From: Bryobacteraceae bacterium
Lineage (GTDB): Bacteria; Acidobacteriota; Terriglobia; Bryobacterales; Bryobacteraceae
NCBI GenBank assembly: GCA_019748195.1
Contig: JAIEPW010000129.1
Span: 1-64,000, forward strand
Direction: 5' to 3'
Length of the DNA: 64,000 bases
Positions 37,140 to 45,058 of this stretch are shown piece by piece. The number at the start of each line of letters is the position of its first letter. The stretch's first letter is position 1. Under the pieces are notes generated by a model, which was not told where the DNA came from, made no database searches, and was given only the letters and a program-made list of their open reading frames with translations. Made by a program: the position numbers and the translations under genes.

Positions 37140-40016
37140 GTGATCGCGCTCCTGGATCACATCCCGTTTCGCGATCCAGCACGGTCCAAAGCCGAGATTG
37201 CCGAACTGCGCGCCAACCTATCCGCGCCCGTTTGGCGTGCCCTGGAGATCCGTTTATCGAACAGCCCTGACGCCGGCGCAGCCATCTCCGGGCTGGCCGA
37301 ACTGCTGCACCGCCGCCCCGAGTCCTTTTCGCGGTTCCTTTCTTCCTCGACAGCTCAGTCGTACCTGGTCGCCGTCGGATCGTACAGCCGCTTTCTAATG
37401 GCGGAGATCGTGGAACATCCGGAATGGCTTCAGGACCTGGTGGCCCGCGGCGATCTTCACCGCGCCGTGTTGACCGAGGAGCTGATCGCGATGCTGGAGG
37501 CGGAAGCCGGCCCCGGCGTTCCGTCCGCCCTGCCCCTGGCCCGCTTCCGCCGGCGTCAGCTCCTGCGCGTCCTGCTGCGCGACGTGCTGGGGCTCGGCAC
37601 GCTCGCCGAGATTACCGGCGAGCTGTCGGCCATCGCCGGAGCGATCGTCGAGTTTGTCTGCACCCGCCTTTGCGACGACTTGGGCCGCCGTTTCGGGCAG
37701 CCGTGTTATCTCGCCGCCGACGCCACCAGGCGCCACTGCGGTTTCGCGGTCATCGCGCTCGGCAAGCTGGGCGGCGAAGAGCTGAACTATAGCTCCGACA
37801 TCGACCTGATGTTCCTCTACGGTGAGAACGGCGAAACCGACGGCGCTTCCCCTGTCTCCAATAAAGAATTCTACAAGCGGATCGCCAACCAGCTCACCGC
37901 GATCCTGTCCACCTACACCACGGAAGGGCTCTGTTATCGCGTCGATCTTCGCCTCCGACCGGAAGGCAGTCTGGGCGAGGTCTGCATTTCCCTGGACGGC
38001 GCTCGCCGTTACTATTCCGCGCGGGCCCGCGACTGGGAGCTCCAAATGCTGATCAAGGCGCGCGTGATTGCCGGAGACCAAGCGACCGGACGCGCATTGC
38101 TCGATTTCGTCGAACCGCTCACCTATTCCACTTCCCTCGACTTCTCCGCCATCGAGACGATGTCCGTGACACGAGAGCGGCTGAACGAAAAACTCGCCGC
38201 CAGGAAGCTCAATCGCAAAAGCAAGGCGATCGATGTCAAACTGGCGCGCGGCGGCATCCGCGACATCGAATTTCTGGTCCAATGCCTGCAGCGCCTCCAC
38301 GGGGGCAGAGAGGCCTGGGTGCGCCACGGCGGATCACTGCTCGCGCTTTCCCGGCTGCATGACAAAGGCCTCCTTTCCGACGCCGAGTACGGACAGCTCG
38401 CCGCGGCCTACCAGTTCCTGCGCAACCTGGAACACCGCCTGCAGTTCGACGAAGACCGGCAGACGCACACCCTGCCGGACGACCCAGGCCGACTCGATGT
38501 CCTCGCGCGCAAAATGCCGATGCCGTCCGGCCAGTCTGTGCCCGTTCGTGACGGCGCCTGGCTGTCAGACCGCCTGCACGCTCACTTCGCCGAGGTAACC
38601 GAGATCTACGAACGCGTCGTTCACGCCCAGCGGCACGCCGCGGAGCCGGAATCGCCGGCGCCGAAACCGGGCGCCCCGCCGGCCCCCGGCAACATCATGC
38701 GATCCCTGGACCTCCGCGCCCCGAATCTGGCCGCCATGGTCAGGCTTGGCCTGAGCAAGGGCTTGCGGTCTTTCGAGCACTTTCTGGAACGCGTCGCGCC
38801 GGATTCGCCCTGGATCGGCGAGCTGGAGGGCGACGAGAACCTCGCCCGCAGGGTCCTCGACCTTTTCGAGCACAGTCCCTATCTCGCCGAGCAGTTGATC
38901 CGCTTCCCGGAGATGGTCGACGGCATGCAGGACCTCGATTCTCCCTGGTCGGCTGCCTGGCTCGGGCAACCCACGCAGATGGCCGACTCGGCCGAACTCC
39001 GCCGCGTGTTCCGCCGCCACATGTTCCGCATTCAGGCGGAAAGTATCTGCATTCCCTCGCCCGTCTTTGAAACCCTGCAACGCAATTCCGAACTGGCGGA
39101 CTGGATCATCTCCGCCGCGTATCAAACGTCCGTGGCCGAGGTGCTGGTTTCCCGTCCGCCCTCCGCGACCTACGTGCCGGTGAACCGGATGATGGTGGTG
39201 ACGCTGGGCAGACTTGGAATGCATGAGTTCGATGTCGGCTCGGATGCGGATCTGGTGTTCGTATTGCCGGACGAGGATCGCGCCGAACTCCAATTCTGGA
39301 CGCGAGTCGCCGAACGCATCATCGACATCCTCACGGCGTATACGCGCGAAGGAGTTGTGTTCGCTGTCGATACCCGCCTCCGTCCCAACGGGCGCGAGGG
39401 CGAACTGGTACAAACCGCGGGTTCCGTCTTGGATTACTTCGAGAACCAGGCCGAAGCCTGGGAAGGGATCGCCTACATGAAATCCCGCGCCGTGGCGGGT
39501 GACATCGAACGCGCCACGCTGTTTCTGCACCGGCTGCAGGAGGTCGATTGGCGGCGTTATGGGCAAAGCGGCCGCTCCCGCAAGGACCTGCGGGAAATGC
39601 GCATGAAGCTGCAGAAGGAGCAGGGAGCCGCCAACCCGCTCAAGGCCGGGGCCGGCGGATATTACGATATCGACTTCCTGCTGATGTATCTGCGCTTGAA
39701 GAGCGCCGGCATCTTCTTCCGCGTTCTCAACACCCCGGAGCGGATCGACGTCATCGAACAGATGGGCCACCTGGACCGCGCGGATGCGGCGTTCCTGCGG
39801 GATGCCGCGACCTTTTATCGCGCGCTCGACCATGGACTCAGGCTCACGTCCGGTCAGGCGGAGGGCACTCTTCCGCATTCGGAGGCACAACTGGAAACCT
39901 TGATGGGGCTGCTCAGCCGTTGGACGCCGGACCACCTTCACGACGAGCCTCTCGCTGTGGAACTCGACACCATCCGTGCGCGCACGCGGGCGCTGTTTGA
40001 TCGCGTCTTTGTTTAG
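37140..40016 (+). CDS. glnE: Bifunctional glutamine synthetase adenylyltransferase/deadenylase
   Basis: A 958-residue regulator of nitrogen assimilation that attaches AMP to, and removes it from, glutamine synthetase according to nitrogen status. It starts at GTG 37140. Two nucleotidyltransferase domains are visible. The N-terminal one has ALGKLGGEELNYSSDIDLMF near 205-224 (S-S-D-I-D in place of the usual GSDxD); the C-terminal one has TLGRLGMHEFDVGSDADLVF near 682-701. Each is followed by a GlnD-like helical domain (KARVIAGD and MKSRAVAGDIE, RKDLREMRMKLQKE). Length matches the family. The stop overlaps the convergent DUF2335 gene by 4 bp. Confidence 0.95.
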   Translation: MIALLDHIPFRDPARSKAEIAELRANLSAPVWRALEIRLSNSPDAGAAISGLAELLHRRPESFSRFLSSSTAQSYLVAVGSYSRFLMAEIVEHPEWLQDLVARGDLHRAVLTEELIAMLEAEAGPGVPSALPLARFRRRQLLRVLLRDVLGLGTLAEITGELSAIAGAIVEFVCTRLCDDLGRRFGQPCYLAADATRRHCGFAVIALGKLGGEELNYSSDIDLMFLYGENGETDGASPVSNKEFYKRIANQLTAILSTYTTEGLCYRVDLRLRPEGSLGEVCISLDGARRYYSARARDWELQMLIKARVIAGDQATGRALLDFVEPLTYSTSLDFSAIETMSVTRERLNEKLAARKLNRKSKAIDVKLARGGIRDIEFLVQCLQRLHGGREAWVRHGGSLLALSRLHDKGLLSDAEYGQLAAAYQFLRNLEHRLQFDEDRQTHTLPDDPGRLDVLARKMPMPSGQSVPVRDGAWLSDRLHAHFAEVTEIYERVVHAQRHAAEPESPAPKPGAPPAPGNIMRSLDLRAPNLAAMVRLGLSKGLRSFEHFLERVAPDSPWIGELEGDENLARRVLDLFEHSPYLAEQLIRFPEMVDGMQDLDSPWSAAWLGQPTQMADSAELRRVFRRHMFRIQAESICIPSPVFETLQRNSELADWIISAAYQTSVAEVLVSRPPSATYVPVNRMMVVTLGRLGMHEFDVGSDADLVFVLPDEDRAELQFWTRVAERIIDILTAYTREGVVFAVDTRLRPNGREGELVQTAGSVLDYFENQAEAWEGIAYMKSRAVAGDIERATLFLHRLQEVDWRRYGQSGRSRKDLREMRMKLQKEQGAANPLKAGAGGYYDIDFLLMYLRLKSAGIFFRVLNTPERIDVIEQMGHLDRADAAFLRDAATFYRALDHGLRLTSGQAEGTLPHSEAQLETLMGLLSRWTPDHLHDEPLAVELDTIRARTRALFDRVFV

Positions 40017-40474
40017 GATTTTCCGGTCTTCTGGAGACGCGATCGCAGGAACGCCGACAACACTGAACCTAGCCCGAAACCAGCCACCACGGCGCCGGCT
40101 AGTGGTTGTCCGTAGAGGGCGATCACGGTGCCACATCCCAGCCCCGCGATCGCAATGCAAAAGGCAAGCCACTGTCCCCGTGAGGACAGGGCGTTTGCGC
40201 GCCGCATCGCCTCGATGTCGGCTTCCAGGGCCATCAATTCGGTGCGATGACGATGCGCGTACTCGGATTGGAAGGACTCAACGATCAGTTTGGCCAGACC
40301 GGGAGCAACGCGGTCGTAGAGTCCGAGGGTCTCCGGATTGGGAAGCGGACCGGAAGAAAAAATCTGAGTTTCGGTTAACGTGATGCCGGCGGCGCGGTCA
40401 ACGTGATTGTGCGGAAGCTTTGACAGCTCCCCGTTGGACGGAGGAATATTCACGAAGGGACCGCCCGATGGCAT
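40013..40474 (-). CDS. DUF2335-family membrane protein
   Basis: A 153-residue protein. The central part (PNPETLGLYDRVAPGLAKLI followed by EYAHRHRTELMALEADIEAMRR) and the C-terminal two membrane helices (WLAFCIAIAGLGCGTVIALY and GAVVAGFGLGSVLSAFLR) match the DUF2335 pattern. The family has no known function; many members sit in mobile or accessory regions. The N-terminal 40 residues are unconserved-looking and overlap a small upstream reading frame (40398-40637), so the start may be downstream. The helical histidine-rich segment suggests a coiled stalk in the cytoplasm below two membrane helices. It converges on glnE. Confidence 0.75.
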   Translation of the reverse strand: MPSGGPFVNIPPSNGELSKLPHNHVDRAAGITLTETQIFSSGPLPNPETLGLYDRVAPGLAKLIVESFQSEYAHRHRTELMALEADIEAMRRANALSSRGQWLAFCIAIAGLGCGTVIALYGQPLAGAVVAGFGLGSVLSAFLRSRLQKTGKS

Positions 40475-40637
40475 GCTGCCAATCGTTCACCAGCTTCGAC
40501 CAATCCCCGGCAAACGCGTTTTCAACCGATGCCGGTTTGGCATAGAAGCGGAACTTCATATAGGGCGGCCCAGGCGCGGGGTAGAGGACTGCGAGAGTCC
40601 GCTCATCCACTCCGACCGTCCTTCTACGAAGCCCCAT
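40398..40637 (-). CDS. Possible small gene upstream of DUF2335
   Basis: A 79-residue reading frame upstream of, and overlapping by 77 bp, the DUF2335 gene. The segment MKFRFYAKPASVENAFAGDW to SKLVNDWQHAIG is protein-like. The N-terminal part and the last 20 residues are basic and low in complexity. I do not recognise it. It may be a real small protein, a remnant of a larger gene, or chance. Confidence 0.3.
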   Translation of the reverse strand: MGLRRRTVGVDERTLAVLYPAPGPPYMKFRFYAKPASVENAFAGDWSKLVNDWQHAIGRSLREYSSVQRGAVKASAQSR

Positions 40638-41084
40638 GAAGGAAATATACCGGACTTCCGCGCCTCTTCCAATTCGGACTTCCCTTAGCTCACCATGCCC
40701 CGGAAATACTGGATCCGGAACTCGCTCATCCGCCGCCGATAGCCACTCTCCGAAAACATCCCAAGAGCCACCTCCACCACCCGCACCATGCGGTCCAGCC
40801 GTAAGACTCGTTCATGCTAGTACAGCAGCACGCACTTGTCGTGCATCCCGCCCCGCGCCAGAGGACGTACCATTCGGGGAACAACTCCAGAACGGGAACG
40901 GAGAACACCGCAGTTCCTGGTGCGCGAAGTCGCGAAGCAGGCGCGAGGACCTCTCGAGGGACGGGCTTACGGCAGCGCGGGAGAAACCCACCCGGCTCCA
41001 GCGGCGTAGCCCGCAGCAGGGCGCTCGACAGTATCATCGCCCTCGCCGCGCCTCCATCGGATGCTCGCCGCCAGGCCGTAGCTC
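40638..41084. other. Gene-poor region with decayed coding sequence
   Basis: This stretch has no convincing gene. On the minus strand there are scraps of protein-like translation in changing frames. One frame read through a TAG at about 40818-40820 gives RGGMHDKCVLLY on one side and RLDRMVRVVEVALGMFSES on the other. It could end at the TAA at 40685-40687; a 34-residue fragment could start at ATG 40789. A short inverted repeat GCACG/CGTGC lies at 40828-40844. This looks like a pseudogene, but I cannot name the parent. Confidence 0.45.
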
Positions 41085-41116
41085 AAAAAAAAAGAGGCGG
41101 CCGGAATGCCGCCTCT
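41085..41116 (-). terminator. Rho-independent terminator of trxA
   Basis: Reading on the minus strand, a 9-bp stem AGAGGCGGC/GCCGCCTCT (41093-41116) with a short loop is followed by a run of at least eight T. It lies 30 bp after the thioredoxin stop codon. Confidence 0.88.
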
Positions 41117-41145
41117 GGGAAGGGAACGCAATAACGGAAACTGGC

Positions 41146-41475
41146 TTAGAGGTGTGCCTCGATCATCTTTTGCAGATCGCCCTTGCCCGCCGCGCCAACC
41201 TGCTGCGCCACCACTTTGCCGCCCTTGAACAGAAGCAGCGTGGGGATTCCGCGGATGTTGTAGCGGGAGGCGGTGTTCATGTTCTCGTCCACGTTCACCT
41301 TGCCGACCTTGACCTTGCCCGCATAGTCGTTGGCGATCGCATCCACCGTGGGTGCGATCATGCGGCAGGGCCCGCACCACTCAGCCCAGAAATCTACCAG
41401 CACCGGTACCTCGGCGCTCAACACCTCCGTGTCGAAGGCGGAATCGGTGAATGTCAATGTGTTCTGACCAGCCAT
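41146..41475 (-). CDS. trxA: Thioredoxin
   Basis: A 109-residue thioredoxin with the WCGPC active site (C34 and C37), VLVDFWAEW before it and the cis-proline in [12 protein letters not shown]. It reduces disulfides in cytoplasmic proteins, including ribonucleotide reductase. There is no signal peptide or extra domain. It follows the glycogen synthase gene by 52 bp on the same strand and is closed by a strong terminator, so it could have its own promoter or share glgA transcription. Confidence 0.96.
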   Translation of the reverse strand: MAGQNTLTFTDSAFDTEVLSAEVPVLVDFWAEWCGPCRMIAPTVDAIANDYAGKVKVGKVNVDENMNTASRYNIRGIPTLLLFKGGKVVAQQVGAAGKGDLQKMIEAHL

Positions 41476-41527
41476 ATCTGAATTTTGCTCTCCCGGTGTT
41501 TATTGATGCAAAACCTATTAGAAGGAT

Positions 41528-42949
41528 TCACTTGAGATCCAGTATCGCCCGATACAGGGCGGCGTAGTCCTTGGCCGAATGGTCCCACGAGAAATCCTGC
41601 GCCATTGCCCGCCGCATCATCTCCCGCCAGTTCTCCTGATCGGCGAAAGCGTCGATCGCATACCGGGCTGCGCCATACAAATCATGTCCCGACTGGCCCC
41701 AGAACTGAAAGCCGGTGCCCGCCTGTACGGTGTCCGCGAGCCCGCCCGTGCTTCGGACCAGGGGTAGCGTCCCATACCGTAAACCATAGATTTGATTGAG
41801 TCCGCAGGGCTCGTATCGGCTCGGCATCAGGATCATGTCTGCCCCTCCAGTGATCCGATGCGCCAGGGCGTTATCGTATCCCACGCGAACTCCCACGCGA
41901 TCCGGCCGGACTGCCGCCCACCAGCGAAACAGATCCTCGTACTTGCGTTCCCCCGAACCCAGGATAACCAGCCGGGCGCCCATATCGAGCAGGCCGGGGA
42001 GCGCTTCGCCCAGGAACTCCAAACCTTTCTGGTAGGCGAAACGCGTGACCATTCCAATCACCGGCGTACCCCCATCGCCGGACAAGCCGAACTCCGCCAT
42101 CAGGCTGCTCTTGCATGCCGACTTGCCTTCCAGGTTGCCCGCCGAGTAACGCGCCGGAAGATGGCGATCCGTGGCCGGATCCCAAATCCGGTAATCGACC
42201 CCGTTCAGAATGCCGAACAGCGAATGAGTCCGCGCCCGCAGCAGGCCATCCAGCCCCCACCCATACTCCGGCGTCTGGATCTCGCGAGCATAGGTGGGAC
42301 TTACCGTGTTCAGCGCATTGGAGAATACCAAGCCTGCTTTCAGGAAGTTCACCCGGCCGTGATGCGCCAGCAGGTCGGTGCGGAACAGCCCCGGGTCCAG
42401 GCCCGTGTCGGCCAACACTTCGGCTCCGAACTCCCCCTGATAGCCGAGGTTATGGATGGTGAACAGCGACTTCATCCCCCAAAACGTCGGATCCTCGCGG
42501 AAACTGTGATGCAGATACACGGGCGTAAGGCCCGCCGGCCAGTCGTGCGAATGAATGATGTCGGGACGCCACAGCAGCCGGGCGATTTCCAGGGCCGCTC
42601 GCGAGAGGAACGCGAACCGCTTATGGTTGTCCCCGAAATCGCCGTGCATATCGGCATACACGCCCCAGCGGTCATAGAGGGGAGTACAGTTCACCAGGAA
42701 GTACCGCACTCCTTCGATCACCACCTGGTCAATGGCCGCCTGATAGTAGTGAGGTCCCATCCAGATGTGCATTTGGCGCCAAATCCGCTCGGCCCAATGC
42801 ACTTCCGCGTTTCCGTATCGCGGCATCACCACCGCGGCCTCAACGCCTTGCCGCTGCAATGCAGGCGGCAGGGCGCCCAGCACATCGGCCAGCCCTCCGG
42901 TTTTCACGAACGGGTTGGCTTCGGACGTGACCATCAGGACGCGGGGCAT
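41528..42949 (-). CDS. glgA: Glycogen synthase (ADP-glucose type, GT5)
   Basis: A 473-residue glycosyltransferase that extends alpha-1,4-glucan from ADP-glucose. The N-terminal KTGGL motif, which binds ADP-glucose, lies at residues 16-20 (FVKTGGLADVLGALP). HSHDWPAGLTPVYLHHSF near 135-152 and LFTIHNLGYQGEFG near 165-178 are typical. The second domain has MVTRFAYQKGLEFL and the catalytic region SRYEPCGLNQIYGLRYGTLP with STGGLADTV. Length is normal. It is divergent by no gene and lies alone with trxA behind it; branching enzyme and phosphorylase genes are not in the window. Confidence 0.95.
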   Translation of the reverse strand: MPRVLMVTSEANPFVKTGGLADVLGALPPALQRQGVEAAVVMPRYGNAEVHWAERIWRQMHIWMGPHYYQAAIDQVVIEGVRYFLVNCTPLYDRWGVYADMHGDFGDNHKRFAFLSRAALEIARLLWRPDIIHSHDWPAGLTPVYLHHSFREDPTFWGMKSLFTIHNLGYQGEFGAEVLADTGLDPGLFRTDLLAHHGRVNFLKAGLVFSNALNTVSPTYAREIQTPEYGWGLDGLLRARTHSLFGILNGVDYRIWDPATDRHLPARYSAGNLEGKSACKSSLMAEFGLSGDGGTPVIGMVTRFAYQKGLEFLGEALPGLLDMGARLVILGSGERKYEDLFRWWAAVRPDRVGVRVGYDNALAHRITGGADMILMPSRYEPCGLNQIYGLRYGTLPLVRSTGGLADTVQAGTGFQFWGQSGHDLYGAARYAIDAFADQENWREMMRRAMAQDFSWDHSAKDYAALYRAILDLK

Positions 42950-42991
42950 AAGTTGTCTATTGTACGAGGCCCAACCGGGACGGAGGGCACA

Positions 42992-44215
42992 CTATGAGGA
43001 GGTGCGTGAGAACAGGCCGCCGAACAGTCCGCCCAGCGCGGAGGTCTTTTTCTCCGGCTTCTGCTTGCCGCCCAGCTTGTCGGCGAGCTGGCCGATCGCC
43101 TTGCCGAAGGCCGAATTGGAGGAAATCGGCTTGCCCTCCACCAGCGCCCGCTGCACCCCTTCGTAGTCGCTGGGAATCAAATGAAACACCTCGCGGTGCA
43201 GCGCCTGTCCGATCACGTCCTTGTTCAGCCCTACTTCCTTGTCGTACCGGTTCACCAGCAGCCGGACCTTCCAGTCGCCGATCCGGTGGGTTTCGAGGTA
43301 GGAAAGGGCGCGCTGGGCGGCTTGCAACGCGGGCAACTCATTCGTGGTTACCAGAAGAAGTTCGTTGGCAAAGCGGGCGATGCTCAACGCCCAGTCTCCG
43401 TACACCCCGGCCGTGTCCACGATAATCGCGTCGTAGTGGCGCCTGGCGTACTCGAAGATCGGCGCCGCGTCGGTGATCTCGTTGATCCCCTCGACCATCA
43501 TCTCCGGCGCAAGCAGAACATCGACTCCCGCGGAGTTGGTCACCATCGCCTTCCACAGGTCGGCGTCCAGCCCGGGACTGCGCAGCAGCACGTCCATGAA
43601 GCTGTAGGTGGATTTTACTTTCAACAAAAAGGACTGTGTCCCCGCCAGCGGGTCCAGATCCACCAGCAGAACCTTCTTGGCCCCGGTTCGTTTCCACTGG
43701 TGCGCCAGGTTGGAGGCAATGGTGCTGGCGCCGCAGGCGCCCTTGGCGGGCATCACCGCGTACACCCGCGCCGGCTCCTTATGGAACGCCTCCTCGGACC
43801 CTTGAATTCGGGCCATTTTGGCCAACGCGGAACTGAGATGGTCCGCGGTGAAGGGCGGCACCATGAAATCCACGGCCCCCTGCCGCAGGCATCGCAGGAT
43901 GAAATCCGGATCGTTGGCGGACAGGACCGCGACTACGCCCAGGTTGCCATCCAATTTCTGCAGGGCGTTGAGAATGCGCAGGGCATGCTCGCGATCGGAG
44001 GTAACGTCAAGAAAACAAACGTTCGGATGGCGGGACGCAAAATCTTTCGAGAGCTCCGTGTCGTCCACGTACGCAGCTATCTGGTGAACTGTCGAGCCAG
44101 CCACGTGGGACGTGATCAGTCCGCTCAGTTCGCCAAGCAAGCGCGAACTCGGAGATATGAACCAAGCTCGCAAGGAGCTGCGGGGAGCTTCCGGATTCGG
44201 CATCAGGGCGGCCAC
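42992..44215 (-). CDS. CpaE/TadZ-like ATPase with receiver-like domain
   Basis: A 407-residue protein of the MinD/ParA superfamily. An N-terminal receiver-like domain (about 15-130) contains PNVCFLDVTSD and LRCLRQGAVDFMVPPF. A ParA-type ATPase follows, with a deviant Walker A (PAKGACGASTIASNLAHQW near 152-170), VLLVDLDPLAGTQSF, and IIVDTAGVYGDWALSIA. This matches CpaE/TadZ, which positions Tad pilus machinery at the pole. The Gly/Phe/Ser-rich tail (ALGGLFGGLFSRTSS) is unusual. Other tad/cpa genes are not adjacent in the 20 kb around it. Start could be M1 or M5. It is divergent from a LuxR-type regulator gene 149 bp away. Confidence 0.85.
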   Translation of the reverse strand: MAALMPNPEAPRSSLRAWFISPSSRLLGELSGLITSHVAGSTVHQIAAYVDDTELSKDFASRHPNVCFLDVTSDREHALRILNALQKLDGNLGVVAVLSANDPDFILRCLRQGAVDFMVPPFTADHLSSALAKMARIQGSEEAFHKEPARVYAVMPAKGACGASTIASNLAHQWKRTGAKKVLLVDLDPLAGTQSFLLKVKSTYSFMDVLLRSPGLDADLWKAMVTNSAGVDVLLAPEMMVEGINEITDAAPIFEYARRHYDAIIVDTAGVYGDWALSIARFANELLLVTTNELPALQAAQRALSYLETHRIGDWKVRLLVNRYDKEVGLNKDVIGQALHREVFHLIPSDYEGVQRALVEGKPISSNSAFGKAIGQLADKLGGKQKPEKKTSALGGLFGGLFSRTSS

Positions 44216-44218
44216 ACG

Positions 44219-44353
44219 GGAACACTCACGGGTTCCCTGTTAAAGAAAATCGGCTTGGATCGATCATAACATGAGAGACCTTTCCCCTTTCGCCTACTAA
44301 ACAAGTGATGGCGCCGGTCGAAAAGAACCTCGGAAGCACCGGGGTGTAACACC
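44219..44353. promoter_or_regulatory. Two dyads between the cpaE-like and luxR-type genes
   Basis: Bases 44219-44238 form GGGAAC/GTTCCC arms around an 8-base centre, directly upstream of the cpaE-like start. Bases 44343-44353 read GGTGTAACACC, a perfect 11-base dyad with one central base, 12 bases before the start of the luxR-type gene. Either may bind the regulator or another protein. No typical promoter stands out. Confidence 0.35.
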
Positions 44354-44364
44354 GGAAAAACCCG

Positions 44365-44997
44365 ATGAAGAACACTGTTGCAGTTTGTGACACACAACCA
44401 ATCACCGCCGAAGGCCTCCGGTCCCTCGTCAACAGCACTGACGATTTGACCTATCTTCAAGCGGCACAAAGCCTTGCACAGGCCGCGGAAATGGTCAAGC
44501 AGCATCCGCCGGACATCATGATCCTGGACAAAGCCTTTGGCATACAGGCGATCCTGGAGTGGCTGGCGGAGCGCCGGGCCTCCGGAACCCCAACCCGAAC
44601 GGTCATCTGGGGAGTGTCGGTGACGGAAGCCGAAGCTCTCCGCTTCCTGCAGGCCGGCGCATACGGCATGCTGCGCAAAACCGCGCAGCTCCCCGCCGTG
44701 CTCTCCTGCCTGAAAACAGTCGCCCTGGGGCGCAGTTGGATGGAGGATTCCGTTTTCCGCGATACCGGCCGCGCGGACCGCTACCCCCGATCCGAACTCA
44801 CCATGCGCGAACAGCAGGTGCTGGAACTGGTGGAGCAGGGTTTCAAGAACAAAGACATCGCCCTGGAACTCGGTATCCGTCCCGGCACCGTTAAGATTCA
44901 CCTGAAGCACATCTTCGAGAAAACGGGAGTGCGGGGCCGTTACGGCCTGGCGCTCAACGGCATTAAAGAAAAAGGGGTGCTGCCGCTCTCGGCGTGA
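44365..44997 (+). CDS. LuxR/NarL-family response regulator
   Basis: A 210-residue two-domain regulator. The N-terminal receiver (about 1-120) has an acidic pocket (VCDTQPITAEG) and phosphoacceptor Asp in IMILDKAFG near 55. RKTAQLPAVLSCLKTV carries the conserved Lys-equivalent. The C-terminal helix-turn-helix (about 148-205) reads LTMREQQVLELVEQGFKNKD and IALELGIRPGTVKIHLKHIF. It probably binds DNA as a dimer after phosphorylation by a histidine kinase encoded elsewhere. It is divergent from the CpaE/TadZ-like gene, so it may control that gene or surface attachment; this is inference. Its start codon is preceded by a short dyad. Confidence 0.9.
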   Translation: MKNTVAVCDTQPITAEGLRSLVNSTDDLTYLQAAQSLAQAAEMVKQHPPDIMILDKAFGIQAILEWLAERRASGTPTRTVIWGVSVTEAEALRFLQAGAYGMLRKTAQLPAVLSCLKTVALGRSWMEDSVFRDTGRADRYPRSELTMREQQVLELVEQGFKNKDIALELGIRPGTVKIHLKHIFEKTGVRGRYGLALNGIKEKGVLPLSA

Positions 44998-45058
44998 ACC
45001 AGCGCTTTCACCCCAGCGCGGCGCGTGGCCCGGCCCCGTTCCGCTATCCTGGGAACAC

